Source: DATJPW01 sp963752855
GTDB lineage: Bacteria > Desulfobacterota > Desulfomonilia > Desulfomonilales > Desulfomonilaceae
Length of the DNA stretch: 64,000 nucleotides
Assembly (NCBI GenBank): GCA_963752855.1
Contig: CAVVZX010000051.1
Span: forward strand, 15,760-79,759
Direction: 5' to 3'
Part shown: positions 29,789-38,266 of the stretch, piece by piece
Layout: the number at the start of each line of letters is the position of its first letter
Position numbering within the stretch: position 1 is the stretch's first letter
The notes under the pieces: generated by a model
What the model saw: only the letters and a program-made list of their open reading frames with translations
What the model was told of the DNA's origin: nothing
Database searches by the model: none
Translations under genes and position numbers: made by a program

Positions 29789-30834
29789 ATGAGCACGCAA
29801 AATTCTCCAAAACATCTCAAGAATCCATCTTCGGAGAGTGTTTGCTTTCTGTGCTGTCGCTCTATTCATGAGCGGTTGCGTTATTCCGAAGGAAAGAGCC
29901 GTAGTGAACGAGGCTCCTCCGCTGCCGATCAACCGGGTAACCGACCAGTTCCCGTCGTCGTTATACAGGCTTGCGGAAGGTGATGTGCTGGAAGTCCTTT
30001 ATCTTCCGACTCCGACCATTTCCAGCGCCCCTTACAGATTGCAGATTAAGGACCAGATTGACATAGAGTTCACATTTCATCCGGAGATGAACCGCACAGT
30101 CCGGGTCAGACCCGATGGAATGATCAGCATCCCTCGAAAACATGATGTCAAAGTGGCTGGTTTGACCGCGGATGAAACCAGCAATTTGCTGAAGAAGACA
30201 TACTCGGACCTTCTGAAGGACCCGGATATCACCGTCACTGTCCGGGACTTCAACGTCAAGCTCGACGAAATGCAAAGGACGTTTGCTTCAGCGGCGTTGG
30301 GACAGGCTCGGGCCGTCAGTATACGTCCTGACGGGCGAATTTCTTTGCCGCTTATACCGGACATGCCGGCAGCGGACATGACCGTGCCTCAGATCACGGA
30401 AGCGATTAACAAACGATACGCGGGTATCTTGCCCGACACGAACGTATCGGTAATTCTCAGAGAGGTCGTTGGAAATATCGTGTTTGTTGACGGAGAGGTC
30501 AACCGGCCCGGAGCTTTCACAGTCCGAGGGACCCACCTCGGTTCAACACGCTATTGCACTGGCCGGCGGGACCAGACCTACGGCTGAGCCCAGAACCGTA
30601 TTGGTCGTATCGAGGGCGCCTGACGGCAAGTTCATAAGTCGCACTACGGACCTCTCCAAAATGACTTCCGCTTCGGATTTCATGCTAGGCCGCAACGATC
30701 TGATCTTTGTTCCTAGAAGCACCATTGCAAGGGCCGATCTATGGGTAGACCAGAATATCAGGCAGCTTCTGATGTTCACGGGCTGGTCGCTCGGTGTTTC
30801 CGCGGACCTGGGCAGGGTATCCACGACGAGATAA
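29789..30834 (+). CDS. Wza-type polysaccharide export lipoprotein (two frameshifts)
   Basis: ATG at 29789 follows CGAGGAAAACG. A shift near 29837 links the charged start to FAFCAVALFMSGC, a lipobox with Cys as the acylated residue. The PES domain follows (YRLAEGDVLEVLYLPTPT, RVRPDGMISIPRKHDVKV, ADETSNLLKKTYSDLL), then a SLBB-like region (NIVFVDGEVNRPGAFTVRG). A second shift near 30535 joins it to QHAIALAGGTRPTAEPRT and LGRNDLIFVPRS. Restored length is about 348 residues. Wza proteins form the octameric outer-membrane channel for capsule or exopolysaccharide. It completes the Wzx/Wzy export chain of this locus. Confidence 0.85.
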
Positions 30835-31098
30835 TCTCGCGTCGGTCTTTGCGGGGCAGCCTTCCAGCCTGCCATCAGGCAAGAATTGTGACACAATTGC
30901 GCTGCGATGGTAGGATGGCAAATTAGCCAACCATTGACCATTGTAATTAGTTTGCCTGAAGCCCCAAAACCGATTTTGTGATACCAGGCCCTGCGGAAGA
31001 TCTTCATAAGTTTTGCCCCGTTTCAGCCTCCGCATAGCAATGGACACAAATATCATTCTCGCCCCCCTGAAGTTTTCGTAGGATTTTTTCGGCAAACC
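30835..31098. other. Gap between the Wza gene and the first attC site
   Basis: No sure gene is present. On the minus strand a frame from 31095 gives QGLVSQNRFWGFRQTNY and RLEGCPAKTDARL. An overlapping one gives EKILRKLQGGENDICVHC and YAEAETGQNL. If a cassette lies here it would be read leftward from the attC at 31099, but no second attC was found on its far side. Confidence 0.35.
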
Positions 31099-31161
31099 GC
31101 CTAACGTCTGGAGGATCAGCGGGAACTCGAATCACTGTCCGCCTTGATCCTTTTGTTAGGC
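31099..31161 (-). repeat. Integron attC recombination site (attC-1)
   Basis: Read on the minus strand, GCCTAAC opens the site and GTTAGGC closes it, matching RYYYAAC and GTTRRRY. Inside, GGATCA/TGATCC and GCGG/CCGC pair as the inner arms with unpaired bases on one side, giving the imperfect 63-base hairpin recognised by integron integrases. The nuclease-like gene at 31116 ends inside the site, so its last 15 codons are attC-encoded. Confidence 0.75.
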
Positions 31162-32029
31162 ACCTCCTTCCCCAATCTGTCCCAGACTTCAACTGCGAGT
31201 GCCGCCTTCAGTCCAGATAGCTCCACAGGGAATGCGCCTCCAAGGGCCAGTATAGCCACACAGTCGCAATCTGTTTGGCGCGCCCTTTCTTCTGCCTCCA
31301 ATACCGCAGCGTACTTCACGCACTGAAAGATACCTCGCACGAGGTCGGCGGTCCCGGCGTTCTGCGGTTTCACCTCAACGGCTATGCGCTTCCCTACGCC
31401 GGTGAACAGTACCATCTACTCGATCGCCAGAGTAGAGCGGGGCTTCGGTTTCGCCCGGTGCGAGCGCGAAAGGCAGACCGATCAATTCAGGGCGTGATGC
31501 GATGGCGAGCTTCAGAAGTCGATGGGCCTCACTTTCTCCAGCGCCGACGCCCGTATGGACCTCCTCAACAGAAGGGAGAGCCGCAGATGGCGGCGGAAGC
31601 GGGGTGAGTCCATACGCCTGGAGGTACATCGTCCCACTGGCGAAAGGTGAAGACATCACTGAGCATGGCACCGACGATGAACTTGCGCTGCCGGCGGGAT
31701 GCAGTCTTGAACTGTACAGCATCGGGGGCAAACCAGGCGATGCCTTCGCCCGGCAGATGAGTGTCCTTGTTCACCACCAGCGCCTGAATAGGCGGCACCT
31801 GGCGTCCCCAGTGTTTGCCGAGGCTCAGCATCGAATTTCCAATTGCACCGAGTACATAGTTCAGATTTCGCGGGTTTGGCATGCTAAGCTCGTCAGCGAG
31901 CTCACCGTAGAACATCGTCTGACCTGCTCTAGCCTGTCTCACCAAGATGGGCAGCGCCACGCGAGCCCGTCGCTGATAGAGCTTGTCACCCAACAGACCA
32001 CCGACGGATACTTCCCCCGTCTCTGTCAT
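31116..32029 (-). CDS. PD-(D/E)XK nuclease-like cassette protein (two frameshifts)
   Basis: The N-terminal domain (YQRRARVALPILVRQARA, MFYGELADELSMPNPRNL, ALVVNKDTHLPGEGIAWF) looks like a winged-helix module. After a shift near 31625 comes GAGESEAHRLLKLAIASR and SRPELIGLPF; after a second near 31410 the motif SGDRVD then KRIAVEVKPQNAGTADLV, with the D...ExK core of PD-(D/E)XK nucleases, then RGIFQCVKYAAVLEAEE. Restored length is about 305 residues. Similar uncharacterised proteins occur in accessory regions, and a role in restriction or DNA repair is inferred. The tail NKRIKADSDSSSR is encoded by attC-1, a hallmark of integron cassettes. Confidence 0.6.
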
Positions 32030-32152
32030 GCATCCCCCTTTGTGGATCTAGCGCCCCGCATGACCCGCGTCGGTCGCAATAATCGCATCGATTCAACGGA
32101 AAAGTCGCCATGCCCACCAGAGGGTTCATGCAGATGTCATGGGTTGACAGAG

Positions 32153-32675
32153 TCAGCGTTCATCCTCCCAGATTTCTGCTGGACCCTGACGCGTGAAGCG
32201 ATAACGGGTGTGCTCGTCTCTGCCGCCGCTCCGCCTCTTTACAATGAGCGAGCCATCGGCAAAGAACTCGATCTTCGTCCCACGTTGGAAATTCCGATAC
32301 GTGCCGACGAGCAACAGCATGTTGTGCACGGCTGCCGAGAGAGCGCCGAAGCAACGAGATCCTTCAGGCAGAAACAACTACTCCTGGGTTCCTATGAGGA
32401 GGGAACCTGTGGTCGTCGAGAAAGTCGCGGTCGTGGGTTAGCAGCACCCGATGGTCCCAATGTGCCGCCGCCAGCACGCTTTCGTCATCCTGACCGGAGA
32501 GGCCCATTTCGGAAACGTCTCTGACGTTCCACCCCTTTTCTCTCAGAAAACCGGTAATCACACGGTCAACGCTTTCGTCGACCAGGAAGCGAGCCTTTTT
32601 CTTGAACTCTGCTTCAAAGTCCGCTTCTTTCTTGCGTGAAGGGTTCCGAAGTGGCTTCCATGGCATCTTCGACAC
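32153..32675 (-). CDS. DUF5615-type PIN-like protein (one frameshift)
   Basis: FLVDESVDRVITGFLREK, VRDVSEMGLSGQDDESVL and RVLLTHDRDFLDD carry the conserved acidic residues of the PIN-like DUF5615 family, putative metal-dependent RNases often found as toxins. An extra T near 32372 splits the gene; removing it joins GVVV to LPEGSRCFGALSAAVHNM and the tail IEFFADGSLIVKRRSGGR, about 173 residues. The start is GTG 32675 or ATG 32666. The usual DUF433 partner is not adjacent, so its antitoxin, if any, is missing or unrecognised. It sits inside the cassette-like segment. Confidence 0.7.
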
Positions 32676-32730
32676 CTAGCGCAAGAATCAGCCGTTTGTG
32701 TGGCGAGTCGGTTGCATTGCTTTGTTGTGT
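32673..32730 (-). repeat. Degenerate attC-like site between two cassette genes
   Basis: On the minus strand, CACAACAAAGCAATGCAACC is followed about 20 bases on by CGGCTGATTCTTGCG and CTAGGTG. The layout copies an attC: inner arms CAACCG/CGGCTG pair with one G-T wobble. The closing GCTAGGT differs from GTTRRRY by one base, and the opening ACACAAC also departs from consensus. It lies exactly between the restriction-enzyme and PIN-like genes. Confidence 0.35.
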
Positions 32731-32738
32731 GCTATCCA

Positions 32739-33275
32739 CTAAGCCCAATAAGTAGAAGTGGCGCCGTGAGAAACGGCGTAGAAGTTCTCAAGGTACCACT
32801 TTGCTCGTTCAAATACTACCATCGAGGTGCCATCCTTTGGCGAAACAACTTTCGCGAATTCTTTAGTTGGGCAGATGTAGACACCGACATTGATCACGTT
32901 TTTCACTTCAGCGGCGGCCTGTAGCCTGAGCAGGTCACCTCCAATAAAAGACCTATGATTGAAAGCCACATCGACCCCAACATTACGCTTCCAAAAGTCT
33001 ATCGCTAAATCATTCTCAGCGTCGTTGAATACATTCTTTTCAATTTGCCAACCACGCGCCAGAAATTCACTACGGAAAAGTGCGTTAATTGTCGACTGTT
33101 TTCCTTGCGGTGGGCGTTTTCCGGCATCAGCACAGCGTTGATTTGCTTTCTCGAATTCAGCCAAGACTAAATTAAACGAAAGTCCTTTGATGACTTCTTC
33201 AATTTCCTGTTTCAAGGCATAATCCGAGTTGAGGATAATGTCGGCGAAACGGTGGGCATATATTTCGTATTTCAT
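32739..33275 (-). CDS. BglII-type restriction endonuclease, no methylase adjacent
   Basis: An intact 178-residue protein. NALFRSEFLARGWQIEKN, ENDLAIDFWKRNVGVDVA and FNHRSFIGGDLLRLQAAA, ending GVYICPTKEFAKV, match the BglII/BstYI family of type II restriction enzymes, in which an E/D-x(n)-E-x-Q core replaces the usual ExK. Such enzymes cut RGATCY-like or AGATCT sites in DNA. No DNA methyltransferase is next to it; the enzyme at 34.1 kb is a small-molecule-type methyltransferase. It may be silent, protected by a methylase elsewhere, or used differently. It lies in the attC-bounded segment. Confidence 0.7.
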   Translation of the reverse strand: MKYEIYAHRFADIILNSDYALKQEIEEVIKGLSFNLVLAEFEKANQRCADAGKRPPQGKQSTINALFRSEFLARGWQIEKNVFNDAENDLAIDFWKRNVGVDVAFNHRSFIGGDLLRLQAAAEVKNVINVGVYICPTKEFAKVVSPKDGTSMVVFERAKWYLENFYAVSHGATSTYWA

Positions 33276-33445
33276 GTCATATCACCATACAACAATGATT
33301 AAACAGTCTCTATAAAACAGGAAACGTGGGCTGTCTCCTTCTGTATGAGAAGGTCTCGCTTGTTCTTCCAATATCTAGTACTATCAATCATATCAACGAC
33401 ATGCCAGATTCTGCACCGCGAGTCACGCCGTTCGACATATGGCCG

Positions 33446-34015
33446 TTACTTTTCCTGCCGCGCCTGGTACTCGGCTAATAGCGCCGCGATCTCGCTCAAG
33501 CCGGCCCTTGCAGCCGTTTCTCGCGGCGTTTCATACTCATCGATCCGCGTTCGCAGGAGCGGGTTCGCTCCCTCCTCAAGTAGGAGCTCGATGGCCGGCA
33601 GATTGCGTTCGCTCACGGCCATGTGGAGCGGCGTATAGTCGTTCAGGCCGCGCTGATTAGGATCGGCTCCAAATGAGAGTAACAGTTTCAAGATATCCAG
33701 GACGTCCTGACGTCCCGGCGAGCCCGGATGCGATCGACTACACGACAACGCTGCGATCAGCGGCGGAAATCCGCTTTGATCGTTGGGATTGGGATCTGCT
33801 CCGATCTCGAGCAAGGTGCGGATAAATAACAGCGGGCTATGGTAGATGGCGTACTCAAGGCAGCGCCCGATTGCCAGCGGCATCGGCCCGTTCGGGAATT
33901 TGTCGGGCTCGTCAACCGCCGCCCGCAGGGCTACGAGATCGCCAACACGAAAAGCGTTGTCGATCCTCTTGAATTGTTCGTACTCTGCGCATCGCTCTTT
34001 GTCAGACATCATCAT
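33446..34015 (-). CDS. Ankyrin-repeat protein
   Basis: An intact 189-residue protein with about four ankyrin repeats. Clear ones are FIRTLLEIGADPNPNDQ, GFPPLIAAL...LLSFGADPNQRG and YTPLHMAVSERNLPAIEL with LLEEGANPLLRTRI, closing with TPRETAARAGLSEIAALL. There is no signal peptide or membrane segment, so it is cytoplasmic and probably binds a partner protein. Its start lies nine bases from attC-2 on the minus strand, so it is the next cassette gene after the methyltransferase. Function is unknown; single-domain ankyrin proteins are common integron passengers. Confidence 0.8.
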   Translation of the reverse strand: MMMSDKERCAEYEQFKRIDNAFRVGDLVALRAAVDEPDKFPNGPMPLAIGRCLEYAIYHSPLLFIRTLLEIGADPNPNDQSGFPPLIAALSCSRSHPGSPGRQDVLDILKLLLSFGADPNQRGLNDYTPLHMAVSERNLPAIELLLEEGANPLLRTRIDEYETPRETAARAGLSEIAALLAEYQARQEK

Positions 34016-34023
34016 ATTTCAGG

Positions 34024-34098
34024 GCCCAACGTCCCGTTAAGCCGCTGCCAAACTGGCGCAGCGTAGATGGCAGTCCTGATTGATGCGATTTGTTAGGC
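34024..34098 (-). repeat. Integron attC recombination site (attC-2)
   Basis: On the minus strand GCCTAAC opens and GTTGGGC closes the 75-base site, matching RYYYAAC and GTTRRRY and pairing with one G-T wobble. Inner arms CTGCC/GGCAG and a GGCTTAA block near the closing end fit the attC layout. The TAA stop of the methyltransferase gene (34093-34095) lies inside the opening GCCTAAC, the usual arrangement in gene cassettes. Confidence 0.75.
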
Positions 34099-34809
34099 GT
34101 ATTTATGCGCCAAAATTACCTCAGAAGGGAAAAGCATTTGTTGATAGTATTCCCTGACCTCGATCGTGAATCCGTGCTGCTTCAACTTATCCGTCAGTAG
34201 CACCCCGCGGCATCCTCCCATAGTTTTAGGCGATAGCCTGTAAATAGAGTCATACAGCCTGCTGCCGAAAGTTTCACCTTCCGTCATGTTGATCAATATC
34301 AGCTTGCCGCCCACTTTTAGGACTCGCTTGAACTCCACTAGAACTTTGTCCATGTCCTCATAGGAGATCAAGTCGAACATGTAGTTGTTGACCAACAAAT
34401 CGACCGATTCTGTTTGCGCTGAAAGATCAAATGCCGTGCCGATAGTGAGGGAGTAATTCGCTTCGGACATCTTCCTCATGCGATTTTTCGCCTTCTCCAG
34501 CATTCCTCTGGATAGGTCGATACCGATATTATTGCCGTGTGGATTTCTCTTCACGATTTCATAGAACGCGAGCCCTGTGCCGACGGCCACTTCCAGGATG
34601 TTTTGACCATCTTTAATCGCAGCAAGCTCAATTGCCCGATTCCTGGCACGAGACTCCGTCAGTTTTCCCCAAATATCGTAGATGTGAGACAACTTGTCGT
34701 ACACAAGCCCGATTTCTTCTTGGGAAATCCTTGCATCGAGCTTTCTTTCCGACAAAAGGGGCGTGTTACTGCGACAGGAAATGCCACAGCAGGAAAACGA
34801 TAGCTTCAT
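34093..34809 (-). CDS. Class I SAM-dependent methyltransferase
   Basis: An intact 238-residue protein. YDKLSHIYDIWGKLTESR, then ILEVAVGTGLAFYEIVKR (motif I), IGIDLSRGMLEKAKNRM (motif II) and VLKVGGKLILINMTE (motif III) place it with UbiE/COQ5-like methyltransferases. It uses S-adenosylmethionine to methylate a small molecule, lipid or quinone; the acceptor is not evident. The N-terminus has an odd SCCGISC cluster before the family core. Its stop is embedded in attC-2, so it appears to be a cassette gene, although no attC was found upstream of its start. Confidence 0.8.
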   Translation of the reverse strand: MKLSFSCCGISCRSNTPLLSERKLDARISQEEIGLVYDKLSHIYDIWGKLTESRARNRAIELAAIKDGQNILEVAVGTGLAFYEIVKRNPHGNNIGIDLSRGMLEKAKNRMRKMSEANYSLTIGTAFDLSAQTESVDLLVNNYMFDLISYEDMDKVLVEFKRVLKVGGKLILINMTEGETFGSRLYDSIYRLSPKTMGGCRGVLLTDKLKQHGFTIEVREYYQQMLFPSEVILAHKYA

Positions 34810-34865
34810 GGTTACTCTCCTCGTGTTGAAAGCCTAGTGTCCTGAGTAGATGACCCCGCCAAACT

Positions 34866-35642
34866 TCAACTCTGTCCTCTTACTTCTCGCCGTTGTAAAC
34901 GATAGCCCCATTTATCGACCAGGCGCCACGGGTCCAGATGACCTTTGAGGATCATTCGGAATGTCCGCAGACCATCCCCCGCGGTAAGGGACGTGCGTCG
35001 CAGACGGTAGGGATTACAGCCAACATGGTTAAGTCCGTGGGCTCCAGTTACGGCATGATGGTACCCGACGGTCTTAGCGATCCCGGCCACATCGTCTGAG
35101 AAGTCGCGGATGGTCCCGTATGGGTAAGACAACCCCTTCGGTGGCGCGCCCAACTCTTCAGTGATTCGTCGGTATGATTTCGCCAACTCCTCCTCAACAT
35201 CCTCCAGGCTTATTTCCCCAAGACTCCTGTGGCTCACTGTGTGCGATCCGATGGACAAACCCGAGGCGGACATCTCTCGCGCATCCTGCCATGTGAGAAA
35301 CGGGCCGCCCGGGAATTGGATGGTATTGTCGAGGACGCCGGTGATGACAAAGAAAGTGGCCGGGACCTTATGCCGATCAAGAATTTCACTTATCACCGTT
35401 GCAGCCTCACTGTAACCATCGTCAAAAGTCACGGCGACAGCGCCGGCCTCGGGAGTCGGCCCCTCAACCAATCTCTGCGCCAAATCAGCCAATGCCATTA
35501 CCGGGTGGTGATCGGCCAGAAACGCCATATGAGACCTGAAATGGTCTGTCTTTACTGTAAATGAATCCTGCGGGTGGTCCGCTATCTTGTGGTAGGTCAA
35601 GATCCTGAAGCCCTCAACGAAGGTCCGACTCCTCCTGTACAT
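34866..35642 (-). CDS. Polysaccharide deacetylase (NodB homology)
   Basis: The 258-residue frame from ATG 35642 contains FRILTYHKIADHPQDSF, VAVTFDDGYSEAATVISE, IGSHTVSHRSLGEISLED and SYPYGT, the metal-binding and catalytic motifs (TFDDG, HTxxH) of NodB-type deacetylases. Upstream, the same frame continues as KRAAKWSVEWASAFSGYG, typical for the family. GTG at 35721 behind TTGAGGTGAG would reach it if one A is removed from an AAAAA run, so the native protein is probably about 283 residues. It removes acetyl groups from N-acetylhexosamines of the polymer. It is divergent from the diguanylate cyclase gene. Confidence 0.85.
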   Translation of the reverse strand: MYRRSRTFVEGFRILTYHKIADHPQDSFTVKTDHFRSHMAFLADHHPVMALADLAQRLVEGPTPEAGAVAVTFDDGYSEAATVISEILDRHKVPATFFVITGVLDNTIQFPGGPFLTWQDAREMSASGLSIGSHTVSHRSLGEISLEDVEEELAKSYRRITEELGAPPKGLSYPYGTIRDFSDDVAGIAKTVGYHHAVTGAHGLNHVGCNPYRLRRTSLTAGDGLRTFRMILKGHLDPWRLVDKWGYRLQRREVRGQS

Positions 35643-35866
35643 AAAGCCGTAACCGGAAAACGCGGAGGCCCATTCAACAGACCACTTGGCGGCTCTTTTT
35701 AGCTGCCCAGCGCAGATCCACGACTCACCTCAATCTACAGAATATACCAGATACTTGTATCATAAGCTGCGAACTTATCCCCGACCTAATCTCGAACATT
35801 TGAAGCTGCGCCTTAATTTGCTAATATTGTTCTTAATTAAAGGATATCAGCAGGAGGACTCTCCAC

Positions 35867-36772
35867 GTGCGAATCAGGAGCAGCTTGGCCAAAACGGTTA
35901 TGGATGGGGTTTATGACGGCGTTTACATAATGGACAGGGACCGAAAAATTCTGTTCTGGAACCGGGCAGCCGAAAGAATCACCGGATTCGGGGCCAATGA
36001 GGCCATCGGGATACGATGTCGCGACAACCTGCTGATACATGTCGATGCAAACGGAACATCGCTTTGCGCCGAGGAACTGTGCCCCGCGCATCAAAGTATG
36101 CAGGATGGCGCAGAGAGAGAAGCAGAGGTCTATTTGCACCATAAGGACGGTCATCGGCTCCCCATAACTACGAGGATCTTCCCCCTTCGAGACAAGAAAG
36201 GCGAAATCGTCGGAGCGGTAGAAGTCTTTACAGATAACAGAAATATTCGGGAATTAACGGAAAGAATGGAAGAGCTTGAGAAAATGGCTTTGCTTGATCA
36301 GTTGACTCAGGTCGGAAACCGCCGTTACGCAGATATCCAGCTCAGATACGCGCTCAGTGAAATGCAGCGATACGAATGGCCTTTTGCCGTTTTCTTCTTG
36401 GACATAGATAAATTTAAGCGTGTGAATGACTCATATGGCCACGCGATAGGAGATATGGCGCTTCAGATGACGGCCCGGACGCTCTCCAGCACTTTGCGCT
36501 CATCGGACGTGGTCAGTCGGTGGGGTGGGGAGGAATTCGTTATCATTATAAGAAATCCCAAAGACCGATTGCGAGAGATTGGGGACAGGATGCGTTTTCT
36601 AATTGCCAGCTCCGGCATTCAAACTTCGAGGGGAATGCTGAGCATGACAGTTTCCATAGGGGCCACTTTCGCAAGACCGGACGACACACCCGACGGACTA
36701 GTGTTGAGGGCTGACAGGCTTATGTACCGGAGCAAAAAGGAGGGGCGGGATAGAGTAACTGTGGATGATTAA
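35867..36772 (+). CDS. PAS-GGDEF diguanylate cyclase
   Basis: An intact 301-residue cytoplasmic protein. A PAS domain (about residues 10-125, with GVYIMDRDRKILFWNRAA) leads into a GGDEF domain (about 140-300). The active site is GGEEF at 220-224 and the inhibitory I-site RxxD is present (RSSD, 211-214), so product feedback is expected. It makes cyclic di-GMP from two GTP. The PAS region has no obvious cofactor site. Divergent from the deacetylase and near the exopolysaccharide locus, it may tune polymer production, but that link is an inference. Confidence 0.9.
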   Translation: MRIRSSLAKTVMDGVYDGVYIMDRDRKILFWNRAAERITGFGANEAIGIRCRDNLLIHVDANGTSLCAEELCPAHQSMQDGAEREAEVYLHHKDGHRLPITTRIFPLRDKKGEIVGAVEVFTDNRNIRELTERMEELEKMALLDQLTQVGNRRYADIQLRYALSEMQRYEWPFAVFFLDIDKFKRVNDSYGHAIGDMALQMTARTLSSTLRSSDVVSRWGGEEFVIIIRNPKDRLREIGDRMRFLIASSGIQTSRGMLSMTVSIGATFARPDDTPDGLVLRADRLMYRSKKEGRDRVTVDD

Positions 36773-37307
36773 GAATACGCGTATTCATGAATGAACGTTC
36801 AGCTTTGTGGAATGCTAGCGAAAAGTGGGCTTCCGTCCAGATTGTCAAAGCTCCTAAAGGAATTGTCGGATATTCATAACCGGGACCCAAGCCAAATCGA
36901 TGGGCCCTCATTCATGCCATATCCAGGACTCTTACCAACGTACGCCCGATCTTGGAAATATCTTTCTGAGGGTAAGGTCACGAATATCATTGTCGTAGTT
37001 TCTCCATTGATTCCGTTAAGCGTCGCCGGCATTTTGGTGGCGCTTATGTGGAGGAAAAGAACTTCGTCGACTGACTCAAAGACCTAGGAGAACGATTAGA
37101 AAGTGTAACCGAAAGGTTGCATCCAATCACGCCGCGTGGTATTTTTTCGGGCAAACGGTAACGAGGTTTTGGTCGGCTGATAAACACGAGGATCATGGCG
37201 TCGAGCCGCTGACCCTGCAAACTCGGGACGCTGATCAGCGAAATCGTCATAAGAGTCGCCGCGTATATTGGGAAAAGTTTTCCGGAGACATCATCAGGGG
37301 GTGCTTA
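36773..37307. other. Intergenic region with a doubtful small frame
   Basis: The region between the cyclase and PstS-like genes holds one 98-residue frame at 36791-37087 with a single C-terminal helix (NIIVVVSPLIPLSVAGIL) followed by basic residues, like a tail-anchored protein. It has no clear ribosome site and no recognised homology. From 37088 to 37307 nothing else is seen apart from a good ribosome site (AGGGGGTG) before 37308. Confidence 0.35.
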
Positions 37308-38163
37308 ATGAAGAGATCTTTGGTTGTCATCTTAGCTATCGTGGCTATAGCTGCCACTATGATTGCCCTTCCGCATGTACTGGCCCAGAGCGCTGTGAGT
37401 GTTATCAGGGTATGCGGTCCGGACAGCATGTTGGGCAGAATGCAGATCCTCACAAGAGTGTTCATGAAGAATAATCCTGACGTAAAGGTGGAAATTCTCG
37501 AGGGCCGCATTGTGGACGTCGGCATAACCGCCCTCATAGAAAACAAGTGTGACGTTGCGATGAGCTTCTCGCAGCCTAACCGAAAAGGAGAGTGAGCTTG
37601 CCGTTCAAAAAGGGGTGGAACTCATCGAGCGCCTTATCGGGTACGGCGGCATAGTAATTATTACGCATCCCCAAAATCTCGTGAATGAACTCTCAGTAGA
37701 CCAAGTCCGGAAGATATTTACAGGCGAAATCACCCGATGGGACCAACTCGGTGGCCGCACCGAGAATATCACAGTGGTTATAACCGACGAGAGCCAGCAC
37801 CCCGGCACACTGGTGTTCATGGAGGACGATTTTCTCAAGTCTAAATTCACCAAGGATGCGGTGGCTTTGACGCAATTCCCCGGTGTAATGGCCAAAGTAG
37901 CCAAGACGCCCGGAGCGATAGGGTACGTGAGAATTCGAGACGCATTCGAGTCCAAGCCCAAGCAGAGAGAAGCCATAAAGGTCCTGGAAATTAGGAAAAT
38001 GGGAGCGTTGGGGGGGGTGACGCCATCTAGAGAGACGGTCAACGATGGTTCGTATCCGATCAGGCGTCCGTATTATTTGTATTACAACAGCAAATCAGAC
38101 GGGAATATCAAGAAATATGTGGATTTCATTGTGAGCAAGGGTTGGGGCTCCCAGGATCTGTAA
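37308..38163 (+). CDS. PstS-like periplasmic phosphate/anion-binding protein (one frameshift)
   Basis: ATG at 37308 follows AGGGGGTGCTTA. A signal peptide (VVILAIVAIAATMIALP to LAQ) is followed by VIRVCGPDSMLGRMQILT. One extra base near 37585 breaks the frame at KGE-stop; bridging gives ESELAVQKGVELIERLIG, then NELSVDQVRKIFTGEITR, WDQLGG and GAIGYVRIRDAF, the conserved blocks of PBP-like/PstS proteins. Restored length is about 285 residues. No Pst permease, ATPase or PhoU gene is nearby, so it may be a stand-alone binding protein for phosphate or a related anion. Confidence 0.75.
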
Positions 38164-38173
38164 TCAGGTAGAA

Positions 38174-38218
38174 TTTCGGACCCCTATCCCGCATCGTTGC
38201 AACGGATGGGGTCCGAAA
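38174..38218. terminator. Hairpin between convergent genes
   Basis: TTTCGGACCCC and GGGGTCCGAAA pair over 11 bases, extended by ATCC/GGAT beyond a single bulge, giving a stem of about 15 pairs with a 14-base loop. It lies between the stop of the PstS-like gene and the end of the convergent Usp gene. There is no U-tract, so termination may be factor-assisted; the hairpin could serve both strands. Confidence 0.55.
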
Positions 38219-38266
38219 CACATGCTTTAGCCACAACGTCTCGCTTGGAAATAATGTATCCCGGGA

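Noticed and set aside
32030..32152. Third attC-like site between the PIN-like and nuclease-like genes
   Set aside because: Inner arms CTGCATGAACCC/GGGTCATGCGG pair partly, but the outer motifs do not match RYYYAAC and GTTRRRY.
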